Of a stretch of DNA of 44,911 bases, positions 1-10,770 are shown in pieces. The notes under the pieces were generated by a model. That model had not been told where the DNA came from. It worked only from the letters and a program-made list of their open reading frames with translations, and did no database searches. A program made the translations under genes and the position numbers. Each line of letters begins with the position of its first letter. The first letter of the stretch is position 1. The stretch lies in assembly GCA_002753105.1 (NCBI GenBank), contig PDZT01000009.1, positions 1 through 44,911 of the forward strand, given 5' to 3'. The stretch is from Deltaproteobacteria bacterium YD0425bin50. Its GTDB lineage: Bacteria > Desulfobacterota > Desulfobacteria > Desulfobacterales > YD0425bin50.

Positions 1-66
1 AAAAATCAAAATCTCATTAATAATCTCAACCGATGCTTACAATAAAAAAAATTTATATACCTATTC

Positions 67-94
67 TTGACAAAAGCAAAACACTGACTATGTT
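67..94 (+). promoter_or_regulatory. Putative sigma-70 promoter of the fmdB-type gene
   Basis: A perfect -35 hexamer TTGACA (67-72) is followed after 16 bases by TATGTT (89-94), a 4/6 match to the -10 consensus. It lies about 55 bp upstream of the start codon at 149 in an otherwise AT-rich leader. The assignment is by motif only. Other TATA-like strings occur nearby because the region is AT-rich. Confidence 0.45.
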
Positions 95-148
95 TCTATC
101 AAAAAAGGAACCTTATGAATAATTTTTATTTAGGAAAAAGGAGTCGTT

Positions 149-430
149 ATGCCAATCTATGAGTATGAATGTGAATCATGCGGTAAAGGTGAAGAAATAG
201 TTCAAAAAATATCCGATCCTCAATTAACCACATGTAAACACTGTTCAGGAAAACTTCATAAACTCATTTCTCAGAGTTCTTTCCATTTAAAAGGCAGTGG
301 ATGGTATGTAACAGATTATAAAAATAGCTCTACTACCCAAGCCAAGGCCAGTAAAAATGAGTCAAAAGAATCAAATGAAAATGAAAATAAATCATCAACT
401 GATCAAAAAACTGATAAAAAAGAGGAATGA
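149..430 (+). CDS. FmdB-family zinc-ribbon protein
   Basis: A 93-residue protein that opens with MPIYEYEC, the hallmark of the FmdB/CxxC_CXXC_SSSS family. Two CxxC pairs (Cys8/Cys11 and Cys29/Cys32) should bind one zinc ion in residues 1-45. They are followed by the usual SSFHLKGSGWY stretch and a low-complexity Lys/Glu/Asn/Ser tail of about 35 residues. The family was named for a putative regulator of formamidase genes, but its function in most bacteria is unknown. A Shine-Dalgarno sequence AAAAAGGAG lies just before the ATG. It sits upstream of groES-groEL, but about 210 bp of AT-rich sequence separates them, so co-transcription is possible and not evident. Confidence 0.9.
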   Translation: MPIYEYECESCGKGEEIVQKISDPQLTTCKHCSGKLHKLISQSSFHLKGSGWYVTDYKNSSTTQAKASKNESKESNENENKSSTDQKTDKKEE

Positions 431-642
431 CCTTACTGAGTTTTTTCTTTAAGAAGAATTAATTCATAGGGATTTGCGTTTCTTTTGTATTATGAAAACG
501 TAAGCTTATAATTATTTACTTTTGTGAATAAATACGATTCATAAAAATATTTAATAATATTAAGTAGTTAGGTAAATAACATTCATTATTTAAGTCTAAT
601 AATTTATTCCACAATGGAAAAAAAGAAAGGAGAATGTGAAAC

Positions 643-933
643 ATGAATATTAAGCCCTTGCAAGACCGCATTATTGTTAAACGTTTAGAAGAAGAAGCCA
701 AAACCAAAGGTGGAATTTATATTCCAGATACAGCAAAAGAAAAACCAGCTGAAGGTAAGGTAGTTGCTGTTGGTAAAGGGAAGTTGAGTGATGATGGTAA
801 AGTATTGCCTTTAGAATTAAAGACCGGTGACCGTATCTTGTTTAGCAAGTATGCAGGTAATGAAATAAAAATCGACGGGGAAGAGTATTTAATTATGCGT
901 GAAGATGATGTGCTTGGTGTTATTGAAAGTTAA
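643..933 (+). CDS. groS: Co-chaperonin GroES (Cpn10)
   Basis: A 96-residue protein of standard Cpn10 length. It starts [14 protein letters not shown] and contains the mobile loop around [16 protein letters not shown], the [10 protein letters not shown] strand and the C-terminal [13 protein letters not shown] strand. It caps GroEL as a heptamer and encloses folding substrates in the cytoplasm. The ATG follows an AAAGGAGAA Shine-Dalgarno. groEL begins 77 bp downstream, so the two form the usual operon. I looked for a CIRCE operator (TTAGCACTC-N9-GAGTGCTAA) in the 210 bp upstream and did not find one. Heat-shock control here may therefore depend on an alternative sigma factor or another element I cannot identify. 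Confidence 0.97.
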   Translation: MNIKPLQDRIIVKRLEEEAKTKGGIYIPDTAKEKPAEGKVVAVGKGKLSDDGKVLPLELKTGDRILFSKYAGNEIKIDGEEYLIMREDDVLGVIES

Positions 934-956
934 ACTAATTAAACATATTGTTTTAG

Positions 957-2660
<1,704 letters not shown>

Positions 2661-2704
2661 TAAAAAAACTCTATTAAAAAAATCATTCTAACAATTGTTT
2701 TTTT

Positions 2705-2760
2705 AAACCTAATCTATAATCCTTTAAGTAGGGTTATAGGTTAGGTTTTTGTTTTTTTTT
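2705..2760 (+). terminator. Rho-independent terminator of groES-groEL
   Basis: A 19-bp stem (arms 2705-2723 and 2730-2748, two G-U pairs, 6-nt loop) runs into a T-rich tract at 2746-2760. It starts 44 bp after the groEL stop codon. The stem is unusually long and almost fully paired, so this is a confident intrinsic terminator. Confidence 0.92.
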
Positions 2761-3228
2761 GTTGAAAATTTTCAGTGAATAGACGAAGATATTATCCGTA
2801 CATGACGATGATGTGTACCTCCAAAAGTCTGAGTCCCTCATTGAATTGCAAATTATGTATGATGAACTATAGATTTTCAGATATTAAATTTCACAAGTTA
2901 GATTAAATTAGCCGTAGGCACGATGCATCGTGCCCCTACAATCGTTAGAATTTTGAAATTATTTATCTGAACATCTGTAGAGGAACGCGTTGAAAATTCT
3001 CAATTTTGATAAACTTAAATAACAACACCATAATTTTTTTTCTTTTTTCTTTCTTGATCTTTATTTTGCTCTGAATCATTCTGACACAAGCAATATAATC
3101 TTATCCATATACTTAACGAAAAAACGCTTGTATTTAATTATCGAACATAGTAGGAATTTTAATATTTCATAATAAATAGTATTGGAGAGTATGATTTTTT
3201 AACTTATATTGCTACGGAGAAAAAAATC
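2761..3228. other. Intergenic region between groEL and the lapA-mutS run
   Basis: This is 468 bp with no convincing reading frame. It holds the palindromic repeat listed at 2914-2978. The rest is AT-rich and should contain the promoter for the LapA-like gene, but no hexamer pair is convincing enough to report. A GGAG at 3183-3186 and the sequence just before 3229 are the only translation signals seen. Confidence 0.6.
2914..2978. repeat. GTAGGGGC-type palindromic repeat with conserved flank
   Basis: A central 14-nt perfect palindrome CACGATGCATCGTG (2919-2932) is bounded by GTAGG on the left and CCCCTAC on the right (2914-2939). The left arm is two G residues short of perfect symmetry. A 22-nt segment at 2957-2978 recurs in reverse complement at 40850-40871 with one mismatch. 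That second copy lies beside another GTAGGGGC-ended palindrome at 40926-40954. The two sites therefore look like members of one dispersed intergenic element whose centre varies. Confidence 0.7.
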
Positions 3229-3609
3229 ATGAAAAAGATCAAAATTGTTATTGTATTGATTGTTTTCGGTTTTATTGGCGTTATTATATACCAGAATCAG
3301 AATTATTTTTTTGCAACACATGCGCTGAAAATGAATCTGTTAGTCGGTCGTTATGAGACCATAGAAATTCACAATGTTATTTTTTTTGCGGGATGTTTTG
3401 TCTTTGGTTTTTTTCTTGCCTATTTTTTTACCTTACGTGTACGGTTTAGAGCTAAAAAAAAGATAGAGGATTTATATTGTACAATTGATTCACATCTTGA
3501 AACCATTTCGAATCTCAAGGGACAGTTAGAAGCTTTAACTGGAAAAACACCTGAAATGACACCACCTGTTCAAGAACAAAAAGAACAACCCATCCAAAAT
3601 CCTGAATAA
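3229..3609 (+). CDS. LapA-like (DUF1049) inner-membrane protein
   Basis: A 126-residue protein with two hydrophobic segments (about residues 4-22 and 49-70) separated by a short charged loop. The second is followed by the basic stretch RVRFRAKKK, a predicted coiled coil (about 75-105) and a Pro/Gln/Glu-rich tail. This topology and size match the LapA/YciS (DUF1049) family. Its best-known member works with LapB in envelope lipopolysaccharide homeostasis, though family members vary. No lapB neighbour is visible: mutS follows after 30 bp. The GGAG of ACGGAGAAAAAAATCATG sets the start. Confidence 0.75.
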   Translation: MKKIKIVIVLIVFGFIGVIIYQNQNYFFATHALKMNLLVGRYETIEIHNVIFFAGCFVFGFFLAYFFTLRVRFRAKKKIEDLYCTIDSHLETISNLKGQLEALTGKTPEMTPPVQEQKEQPIQNPE

Positions 3610-3639
3610 ACTTCGTATTTATCTGGAACTTGCAAACGT

Positions 3640-6312
3640 ATGACCCAGAAAGCAGAAATCATAAATGGGACTGATCACGCAAAACTAACGCCCATGATCA
3701 GTCAATATTTATCAATAAAAGAAAAGCACCCGAATACAATTCTTTTTTTTCGAATGGGGGATTTCTATGAAATGTTTTTTGAAGATGCTGAAATTGCATC
3801 CAAATTGTTAAATATCACCCTTACTTCACGAAATAAACAAGCAGAAGAACCAATAAAAATGTGTGGATTTCCTGTAAGAGCAGTGAATGTATATATGTCA
3901 AGATTACTCAAACAGGGATGTAAAATTGCCATTTGTGATCAAGTTGAAGACCCAAAATTTGCCAAGGGAATTGTAAGACGTGAAGTCGTTCGGGTAGTTA
4001 CCCCCGGCATGATTTTAGATGAACATCTATTGGATGAACGATCTGAAAATTATATTCTTGCTGTTTTTCACCAAAAAGGGTTGTTTGGCTTGGCTTACCT
4101 AGATATTTCAACTGGTACGTTTAGAACTACAGAAACATCCGATATTCAGGTATTGATCGATGAATGTCTCAAGATATCAGCATCTGAATTAATTTTGTCT
4201 CATACAGCGAAAACAGACCCATCCATGAATCTCTTTATTCAAGGATTTTCAGAAAAATCGATCAGTTATATTGATGATATCCATTTTAAATTTGGTGACG
4301 CAGTTTCTCGTCTGACAGATGTATTTCAAACGCGTAGTCTAAGCGGTTTTGGATGTGACAGGTATTCGGTTGGGATTTCTGCCTGTGGTGCGCTTCTTAG
4401 TTATGTACAGGAAACCCAAAAAAAACCAGTATCGCACATCAGCCATATTGAAACCTACAATCTTGATGAATATTTGCAATTAGATGAAAAAACCTGTCGC
4501 AATTTAGAATTGTTTCAGCATTTGATTGCAGGTACGCGCAAAGGTACCCTGATTGGTATTATGGATCGAACGGTAACCTCTATGGGTGCGCGTTTATTAA
4601 AACATTGGCTGCGGTATCCATTAACAAATCGTAACCTGATAACTGAACGCTTTGATGCGGTATCAGAAGCCTTAAGCAAATCGGATATTCGAAAAACAGT
4701 CCGAAAATTATTCAAAGAAATTTTTGATATAGAACGTCTTTCAAGCAAAATCACTATGGGACGGCCTAATGCACGTGATCTGCTCGCATTAAAAGATACG
4801 CTTCGTCAAATTCCTGAAATCATCCGATACCTTTCTGAATTCAACTCGGATATGTTTCATTGGAATCAGGCAATTGATGGTCTAATGGAATTGGTTGAAT
4901 TGCTGGATAATGCCATTCGGGAAGATGCCCCGCTTACTTTAAATGAAGGTGGACTTATCAAAGCAGGGTATCATACTGAAATTGATGAATTGTTTCATAT
5001 TACCACTGACACCAAAGGATTTTTAGCTGCGCTTGAAACCAAAGAGCGACAACGAAGTGCTATTCAATCACTTAAAGTAAAATACAATAAAGTGTTTGGC
5101 TATTTTATTGAAGTCTCCAAAACTCATTGTAATTCTGTGCCAGTTGATTATATACGCAAACAAACCCTTGTGAATGCTGAGCGATTTATTACAGAAGAAT
5201 TGAAATCATTTGAAAATACAGTATTGACTGCAGAAGAAAAACGATATGCATTGGAATATGAAATTTTCAATCAAATTAAAAACAAGGTTATTTCACATAA
5301 TAAAGAATTGATACAGCTTGCTAAATTTTTTGCACGTGTTGATGTGTTATTCACATTTGCAGATATCGCTGCAGAATTTAATTACTGCCGTCCTCATTTA
5401 AATGATCAGGGAATTATTGACATCAAAGAAGGCAGACATCCGGTAGTTGAACAATTGCTCAATGGAGATCGTTATATTCCAAATTCTATCCGATTAGACA
5501 ATACAGAAAATCAGGTATTGATTATTACCGGGCCTAATATGGCTGGCAAATCAACAATTCTACGACAAGTTGCCTTAACGGTAATTCTTGGTCATGCGGG
5601 TTCATTTGTCCCTGCAAATGAAGTGTCTATGGATATGGTGGATCGCATTTTTACTAGGGTTGGCGCATTAGATAATGTTGCTCAAGGTCAAAGTACTTTT
5701 ATGATTGAGATGGAAGATACCGCAAACATAGTAAACAACGCCCAATATACAAGTTTAGTCATTATAGATGAAATTGGCAGAGGTACAAGCACGTTTGATG
5801 GGTTGAGTATTGCGTGGGCTATTGCTGAATATCTGCATGATATGAAGCAAAAAGGAGTAAAAACCTTATTTGCCACGCATTATCATGAATTAACAGAACT
5901 TGACCGCTTTAAATCAAAAGTAAAAAATTTTAATATTGCGGTTCTTGAACATGATAAAAAAATTATTTTTTTAAGAAAACTCGTTAAAGGCGGAACCAAT
6001 AAGAGTTATGGATTACAGGTAGCAAGGCTTGCCGGAATACCTGAAAAAATTATTAAACGCGCAGAACAAGTGTTATCTGAAATTGATCGCATGGATAACA
6101 TCACATGGTTTTCTTCAATTCGTCCGCAATCTTCAATGCGAAAAAAAATGCTGCCCAATGCTTCACAATTAAATGTATTTCAGGATAAGAGAAATCCGTT
6201 AATTGAAAAGCTCATTGAACTGGATATTAACCATACCACGCCGTTAGAAGCTTTACATATATTACAACAATTTAAAGATATAGCGTTAGAATTAAATACT
6301 CCTAAACCTTAA
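3640..6312 (+). CDS. mutS: DNA mismatch repair protein MutS
   Basis: An 890-residue protein of full MutS length. It recognises mispairs as a dimer and couples ATP hydrolysis to recruitment of MutL. The mismatch-wedge motif is present as F42-Y-E44 in RMGDFYEMF. The connector, core, clamp and ATPase domains follow in order. Walker A is GPNMAGKST from residue 631, and the Walker B/signature region reads DEIGRGTSTFDG, with FATHYHEL after it. The C-terminal 100 residues carry the usual dimerisation helices. No strong Shine-Dalgarno precedes the ATG at 3640. The gene lies 30 bp after the lapA-like gene and 25 bp before the amidase gene, which suggests a shared transcript. Confidence 0.97.
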   Translation: MTQKAEIINGTDHAKLTPMISQYLSIKEKHPNTILFFRMGDFYEMFFEDAEIASKLLNITLTSRNKQAEEPIKMCGFPVRAVNVYMSRLLKQGCKIAICDQVEDPKFAKGIVRREVVRVVTPGMILDEHLLDERSENYILAVFHQKGLFGLAYLDISTGTFRTTETSDIQVLIDECLKISASELILSHTAKTDPSMNLFIQGFSEKSISYIDDIHFKFGDAVSRLTDVFQTRSLSGFGCDRYSVGISACGALLSYVQETQKKPVSHISHIETYNLDEYLQLDEKTCRNLELFQHLIAGTRKGTLIGIMDRTVTSMGARLLKHWLRYPLTNRNLITERFDAVSEALSKSDIRKTVRKLFKEIFDIERLSSKITMGRPNARDLLALKDTLRQIPEIIRYLSEFNSDMFHWNQAIDGLMELVELLDNAIREDAPLTLNEGGLIKAGYHTEIDELFHITTDTKGFLAALETKERQRSAIQSLKVKYNKVFGYFIEVSKTHCNSVPVDYIRKQTLVNAERFITEELKSFENTVLTAEEKRYALEYEIFNQIKNKVISHNKELIQLAKFFARVDVLFTFADIAAEFNYCRPHLNDQGIIDIKEGRHPVVEQLLNGDRYIPNSIRLDNTENQVLIITGPNMAGKSTILRQVALTVILGHAGSFVPANEVSMDMVDRIFTRVGALDNVAQGQSTFMIEMEDTANIVNNAQYTSLVIIDEIGRGTSTFDGLSIAWAIAEYLHDMKQKGVKTLFATHYHELTELDRFKSKVKNFNIAVLEHDKKIIFLRKLVKGGTNKSYGLQVARLAGIPEKIIKRAEQVLSEIDRMDNITWFSSIRPQSSMRKKMLPNASQLNVFQDKRNPLIEKLIELDINHTTPLEALHILQQFKDIALELNTPKP

Positions 6313-6337
6313 CAACTGTTTAGGCAATACGTATCCC

Positions 6338-8158
6338 ATGAATAGAATAAGCATGATTCTTTTAACAAAAAAAATAGTGTTTAAGGTTATTGCTGTTATT
6401 GCAATAGGGTTTTATATGTTCTGGTTTGCTGAAGTGTTTGCAGCGCAAACAGTTCACGACATGTACTTTCAAGCGGAAAAAATATATATCCGCTTCAAAG
6501 CAGACCCTAAAAAAATGCAATATCGTGACAAATGGATAGAATGTATCCAAAAATTTGAAGCTGCATTTAAACAAAATCCTAAAGACCCGTTGGCGCCCGC
6601 TTCACTTTATATGACAGGACAGATTTATGAATCACTCTTTCGGTATTCAGGAAAACAAGCGGATTTAACTGAAACTATTAATACTTATCAACGGGTTATC
6701 AAGTTGTATCCCAATAGTATTTATGCAAGCAAAGCAGAATCGAATATTGCAGCGAACAAAGGCAAAAAAAAAGAATCCACTGCTTCATTGCAGGCTAAAG
6801 TAGTAACGAATGACAACGACCCCTTGTCGCACAAAACAAGGCATCCAGATTTAATTGAAAAAAAACAACCTCAAGAATCATCTGATATATCGGCAAAACC
6901 TGTTCAACAGGTAGCCAAACCAGACTCAATAGAAAAAATATTAACAGATACTCTTATTCCTGACAAAAACCAAGCATCTAAAGAGATTTCAAAAAATCAG
7001 GATGTTACGCATATTAATGGCTTAAGATATTGGTCTAATCCAAACTATACTCGAGTGGTTATTGATGGAGATAAGGAAGCACAATACCAGCATTTTTTAT
7101 TACCAGAAGATGAAACCAATAAAAAGCCTAAACGGTTATGTGTAGATGTGGCTAAAAGCCTGCTTGAACGGAACATGAAAAAAATGGTTCCAATTCATGA
7201 TAATTTACTTGCTGATGTTCGGGCAGCACAATATACATTAGATACAGTTCGAGTGGTTGTGGATATTAAATCTTTCGATAATTATAAAATATTTAACATT
7301 AACAACCCATTTCGGATTGTGATTGATGTTTGGGGAGAAAAAACAAAACCTCAGAAACAAGAAAAACCAATTCATACTGCTATTGAAATTACTGATAAAT
7401 CTTCGGTGAAAACTCTCGCCAAACAACTCGCATTAGGTGTAAAACGAATTGTGATTGATCCCGGACATGGCGGCAAGGACGTTGGTGCGATTGGATTTAT
7501 TAAAGGAATTTATGAAAAACATATCACGCTTGCCATTGCAAAAGAATTGGCGGTATGGATCAAAGAGCAATTGAACTGTGAAGTGATATTAACCCGTCAA
7601 GATGACAGATACCTTTCATTAGAAGAACGCACTGCTATAGCCAATACTGCAAATGCAGACCTGTTTATCTCAATTCATACGAATGCTGTAAATGATGTCC
7701 GTGCATACGGTATTGAAACTTATTTTTTAAATTTAGCGACTGATAAAGATTCCATTTCTGTTGCAGCAAGAGAAAATGCCACATCAACAAAGACTATTAG
7801 TGATTTACAAGCCATATTAAACGATCTTTTGCAAAACACCAAAATTAATGAATCAAGCCGACTTGCGGGATTTGTTCAAAATACCATGTGTCAATCTCTT
7901 GAAAAAAAATATCGGAAAATTAACAATAAAGGTGTGAAACAAGCACCATTTTATGTTCTGATTGGTGCAGAAATGCCAGCAATTTTAATAGAAACCTCTT
8001 TTATTAGCAATCCTCAAGAATGCAAACGCTTAACTGAGCGTGCCTATCAAAAAGACATTTGTCAGGCAATTAGCAAAGGAATCAAAACATATATCAAACA
8101 AACAAACCCAACTGCATTTTTAGATGAGCGTAATCGTCATAGAGAACAGGATGGTTAA
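6338..8158 (+). CDS. N-acetylmuramoyl-L-alanine amidase (AMIN + amidase_3)
   Basis: A 606-residue exported cell-wall hydrolase that cleaves the amide between MurNAc and the stem peptide, as AmiC-type enzymes do during daughter-cell separation. Residues 1-35 contain a hydrophobic export signal (VIAIGFYMFWFAEVFA). Residues 38-130 are helical with a TPR-like tally of lipid-side repeats (MYFQAEKIY, PASLYMTGQIYESL). A Ser/Lys/Gln-rich linker follows, then an AMIN domain (about 225-330) that usually binds septal peptidoglycan. The amidase_3 domain occupies about 367-595, with Zn ligands in DPGHGG (His377), YEKH and SIHTNA and the catalytic Glu in LIETSFISN. The N-terminal TPR-like extension is typical of deltaproteobacterial members. 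Confidence 0.93.
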   Translation: MNRISMILLTKKIVFKVIAVIAIGFYMFWFAEVFAAQTVHDMYFQAEKIYIRFKADPKKMQYRDKWIECIQKFEAAFKQNPKDPLAPASLYMTGQIYESLFRYSGKQADLTETINTYQRVIKLYPNSIYASKAESNIAANKGKKKESTASLQAKVVTNDNDPLSHKTRHPDLIEKKQPQESSDISAKPVQQVAKPDSIEKILTDTLIPDKNQASKEISKNQDVTHINGLRYWSNPNYTRVVIDGDKEAQYQHFLLPEDETNKKPKRLCVDVAKSLLERNMKKMVPIHDNLLADVRAAQYTLDTVRVVVDIKSFDNYKIFNINNPFRIVIDVWGEKTKPQKQEKPIHTAIEITDKSSVKTLAKQLALGVKRIVIDPGHGGKDVGAIGFIKGIYEKHITLAIAKELAVWIKEQLNCEVILTRQDDRYLSLEERTAIANTANADLFISIHTNAVNDVRAYGIETYFLNLATDKDSISVAARENATSTKTISDLQAILNDLLQNTKINESSRLAGFVQNTMCQSLEKKYRKINNKGVKQAPFYVLIGAEMPAILIETSFISNPQECKRLTERAYQKDICQAISKGIKTYIKQTNPTAFLDERNRHREQDG

Positions 8159-8193
8159 GATTGAGTTTACTTTTTTTTGTATAGGAGCATATC

Positions 8194-8985
8194 ATGAATT
8201 ATGAACACATTTTAGTTGAAATCAACAATCCAATAGCGACACTTATTTTTAAACGTCCTAAAGCGTTAAATGCCTTAAATACAGCCTTATTAAGTGAGTT
8301 TGGTCATGCATTGAATGATATTGAAAAAAATTCTGATATACGCGTTCTTGTGTTAACCGGTGCTGGAGACAAGGCTTTTGTTGCAGGCGCTGATATTTCT
8401 GAACTTTCAAATCTGAATGCCCTACAAGGCAGAGAGTTTGTACGACATGGTCACGAAGTTATTGGTCGTCTTCAATCACTATGGATTCCAGTGATTGCAG
8501 CAGTTAATGGGTTTGCATTAGGTGGTGGAACTGAAATCGCCATTACCTGTGACTTGATTTATGCATCTGAAAAAGCCAAATTTGGTTTACCCGAAATCAA
8601 TTTAGGAATTATTCCGGGATTTGGAGGAACCCAACGGCTTAGCCGATTAATTGGTATTAATAAAGCAAAAGAGCTTATTTTTACAGGAAAAACTATTTCT
8701 GCTCAAGAAGCCAAAACACTTGGTCTTGTCAATGAGGTTTTTCCAAATGAACTTCTGATGGAAAAAGTGATGGAAACAGCTAAGTTATTGGCTGAAAAAG
8801 GAAAAGTTGCTTTACGTGCTGCCAAACAAGCCATCAACAACGGAATGAATGTAGATATCTGTACAGGCTGTCAACTGGAAATCGATGCATTCGGATTATG
8901 CATATCTAGTCCAGATGCCAAAGAAGGAACAACTGCGTTTCTTGAAAAACGAAAACCGCAGTTTAAGGCTTCATATACAGACTAA
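8194..8985 (+). CDS. Enoyl-CoA hydratase/isomerase (crotonase) family protein
   Basis: A 263-residue single-domain crotonase, the usual length for short-chain enoyl-CoA or 3-hydroxybutyryl-CoA dehydratase. The oxyanion-hole segments AFVAGADI and GFALGGGTEIA are present. Both catalytic glutamates are in place: Glu114 in GGGTEIA and Glu134 in GLPEINLG. The likely reaction is hydration of a trans-2-enoyl-CoA such as crotonyl-CoA in fatty-acid or butyrate metabolism; the exact substrate cannot be read from sequence. A clear AGGAG precedes the ATG. Its neighbours (amidase upstream, surE 22 bp downstream) do not indicate a pathway, so it may simply share an operon with housekeeping genes. Confidence 0.92.
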   Translation: MNYEHILVEINNPIATLIFKRPKALNALNTALLSEFGHALNDIEKNSDIRVLVLTGAGDKAFVAGADISELSNLNALQGREFVRHGHEVIGRLQSLWIPVIAAVNGFALGGGTEIAITCDLIYASEKAKFGLPEINLGIIPGFGGTQRLSRLIGINKAKELIFTGKTISAQEAKTLGLVNEVFPNELLMEKVMETAKLLAEKGKVALRAAKQAINNGMNVDICTGCQLEIDAFGLCISSPDAKEGTTAFLEKRKPQFKASYTD

Positions 8986-9007
8986 CAAGACATTAAGGGT
9001 ATGACTG

Positions 9008-9781
9008 ATGGTCAAAAAAAAAACAGTATTGCTTACGAATGATGATGGTATTCATGCCAAAGGATTACATGCCTTAATCGATGCTTTTCATAAGCATTAT
9101 CATGTAGTTGTTGTAGCGCCAGACATAGAAAGAAGTGCAGCAAGTCATTCGATTACGTTGATACACCCTTTAAGGGTTCATGAGGTTTTCTTAGGTAACG
9201 GAATCCGTGCTTTTGCCGTCAATGGTACTCCTGCAGATTGTGTTAAAATCGCTGTACGTGAATTATTCCTGTCAAATGTTCCAGATTTGGTCGTTTCCGG
9301 AATTAATGCAGGTGCCAATATCGGCATTTATGTTCATTATTCCGGAACTGTCGCAGCAGCTAAAGAATCATCTATGTATGGCATTCCTTCTATAGCTGTT
9401 TCGCTTGACAGATCAGATAATGAACCTGACTATCAGCCTCCGGCAAAGTTTACGTTAAGCATTGCTGAACAGGCTTTAACCCATGGATTACCCTATGGCA
9501 CTTTATTGAATATCAATTTTCCCTCTGTTTCTCTTGACACTATCCCCGGAGTCATGATCACTAAACATGGCATTTCTCCAGTGAATGATTCTTTTCAAAA
9601 ATCAATAGACCCAAGAAAAACTCCATATTATTGGCATGGTGCTGATGCAAAAATTGATGCTACTGATATTCAGACAGACTGCGGCGCATTGTATAGAAAT
9701 TACATCACTATTACGCCTATTCTTTGTGATATGACTGATGTTAATATGTTAGAATCTTTACGTTCATGGAATATTCCGTAG
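9008..9781 (+). CDS. surE: 5'/3'-nucleotidase SurE
   Basis: A 257-residue protein of standard SurE length. SurE is a divalent-metal-dependent phosphatase acting on nucleoside monophosphates and linked to stationary-phase survival. The metal site is complete: Asp12 and Asp13 in TNDDGI, Ser43 in ERSAASHS and Asn100 in VSGINAGANIG. The GTVAAAKES motif and the NGTPADCV segment are also present. It follows the crotonase gene after 22 bp. An inverted repeat begins at its last codon position (9781). Confidence 0.96.
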   Translation: MVKKKTVLLTNDDGIHAKGLHALIDAFHKHYHVVVVAPDIERSAASHSITLIHPLRVHEVFLGNGIRAFAVNGTPADCVKIAVRELFLSNVPDLVVSGINAGANIGIYVHYSGTVAAAKESSMYGIPSIAVSLDRSDNEPDYQPPAKFTLSIAEQALTHGLPYGTLLNINFPSVSLDTIPGVMITKHGISPVNDSFQKSIDPRKTPYYWHGADAKIDATDIQTDCGALYRNYITITPILCDMTDVNMLESLRSWNIP

Positions 9782-9802
9782 ATACGCAATACATTGCGTA
9801 TC
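9781..9802. repeat. 22-bp near-perfect palindrome after surE
   Basis: GATACGCAAT and ATTGCGTATC face each other across 2 bp, giving perfect 10-bp arms. There is no T-tract on either strand, so it is a poor intrinsic terminator. It could be an operator or a processing hairpin between surE and the regulator gene that follows 31 bp later. Confidence 0.6.
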
Positions 9803-9832
9803 ATTCGTAAAAAGTAAAAAAGGAATCAAAAC

Positions 9833-10744
9833 GTGGCAACAGAACAACTTAATCTATTGGTAGTAGATGATGATACTTATGCCTTAAAAATAATATTAAC
9901 TTATCTTGCAACAACAGATTATCAGATTGATAAGGCACAAAACGGCAGGGAAGCATTAGACATACTGTATAAGAATCCCCAGAAATACGCTACTATTCTT
10001 TTAGACCGTACCATGCCGGAAATGGATGGAATAGACGTTTTAAAAAAAATCAAATCTGACAACTTGTTAAAGTCAATCCCTGTTATTCTGCAAACTGGCT
10101 TAAAAACAGAAAAGGACATTTTAGAAGGATATCAGGCTGGCGCATTTTGCTATCTTGCCAAACCCTATACACGAGAAATGCTTTTAGCCTTGATTCAGAC
10201 CGCTGTCATGGAATGGGAACAACTCCGATTCTTTCGTGATGAAAATAAAGAAACTATTGATACGCTAAACCTAATGACCACAGGCTGTTTCCAGTTTAAA
10301 ACCCTTAATGAAGCACGTAATCTGGCAAAACTACTAAGCAAATCCTGTCCAGAGCATTGTAAACCACCGGCTTTAGGATTAATGGAATTGTTAACCAATG
10401 CTGTTGAACACGGCAATTTAGGAATTACTTACACTGAAAAATCAGAACTTTTGAATCAAGGAATTTGGCTTGAGGAAGTGGAACGCCGGCTGAATGATCC
10501 GAAATATATGTTAAAAAACGTAGAAATCCATTATAAAAGAAATAATGAAGAAATCCGATTTTTAATTAAAGATCAAGGAAATGGGTTCAATTGGGCACCT
10601 TATATGTCATTCAGTGAAGAAAGAATTTTCGATATCCATGGTCGTGGTATTGCTATGGCTAATACCATGAGTTTTGACAGTATTCAGTATTTAGGAAATG
10701 GGAATCAAGTATTGGCTGTAGTTTCACTAATTAAAAAAGAATAA
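9833..10744 (+). CDS. Response regulator with C-terminal HATPase_c (RsbW-like) domain
   Basis: A 303-residue cytoplasmic signalling protein with a GTG start preceded by AAAAAGGAA. Residues 5-125 are a receiver domain with the acidic pocket VVDDD (about 11-14), phospho-acceptor Asp58 in ILLDRTMPEMDG, a conserved Thr/Gly switch (QTGLKT) and Lys110 in LAKPYT. Residues 150-300 form an ATP-binding domain of the anti-sigma/histidine-kinase superfamily. It has the N-box-like ELLTNAVEHGNLG and the G-box-like IKDQGNGFNW and HGRGIAMANTM. There is no H-box phosphoacceptor helix. This REC-HATPase layout suggests a phosphorylation-controlled serine kinase/anti-sigma type switch. Its partners are not encoded beside it. 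Confidence 0.88.
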   Translation: MATEQLNLLVVDDDTYALKIILTYLATTDYQIDKAQNGREALDILYKNPQKYATILLDRTMPEMDGIDVLKKIKSDNLLKSIPVILQTGLKTEKDILEGYQAGAFCYLAKPYTREMLLALIQTAVMEWEQLRFFRDENKETIDTLNLMTTGCFQFKTLNEARNLAKLLSKSCPEHCKPPALGLMELLTNAVEHGNLGITYTEKSELLNQGIWLEEVERRLNDPKYMLKNVEIHYKRNNEEIRFLIKDQGNGFNWAPYMSFSEERIFDIHGRGIAMANTMSFDSIQYLGNGNQVLAVVSLIKKE

Positions 10745-10770
10745 GAATTTTTTGGAGGATTTGATTTAGA

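Noticed and set aside
431..642. CIRCE operator upstream of groES
   Set aside because: No TTAGCACTC/GAGTGCTAA inverted pair was found; AT-rich partial palindromes there are not specific.
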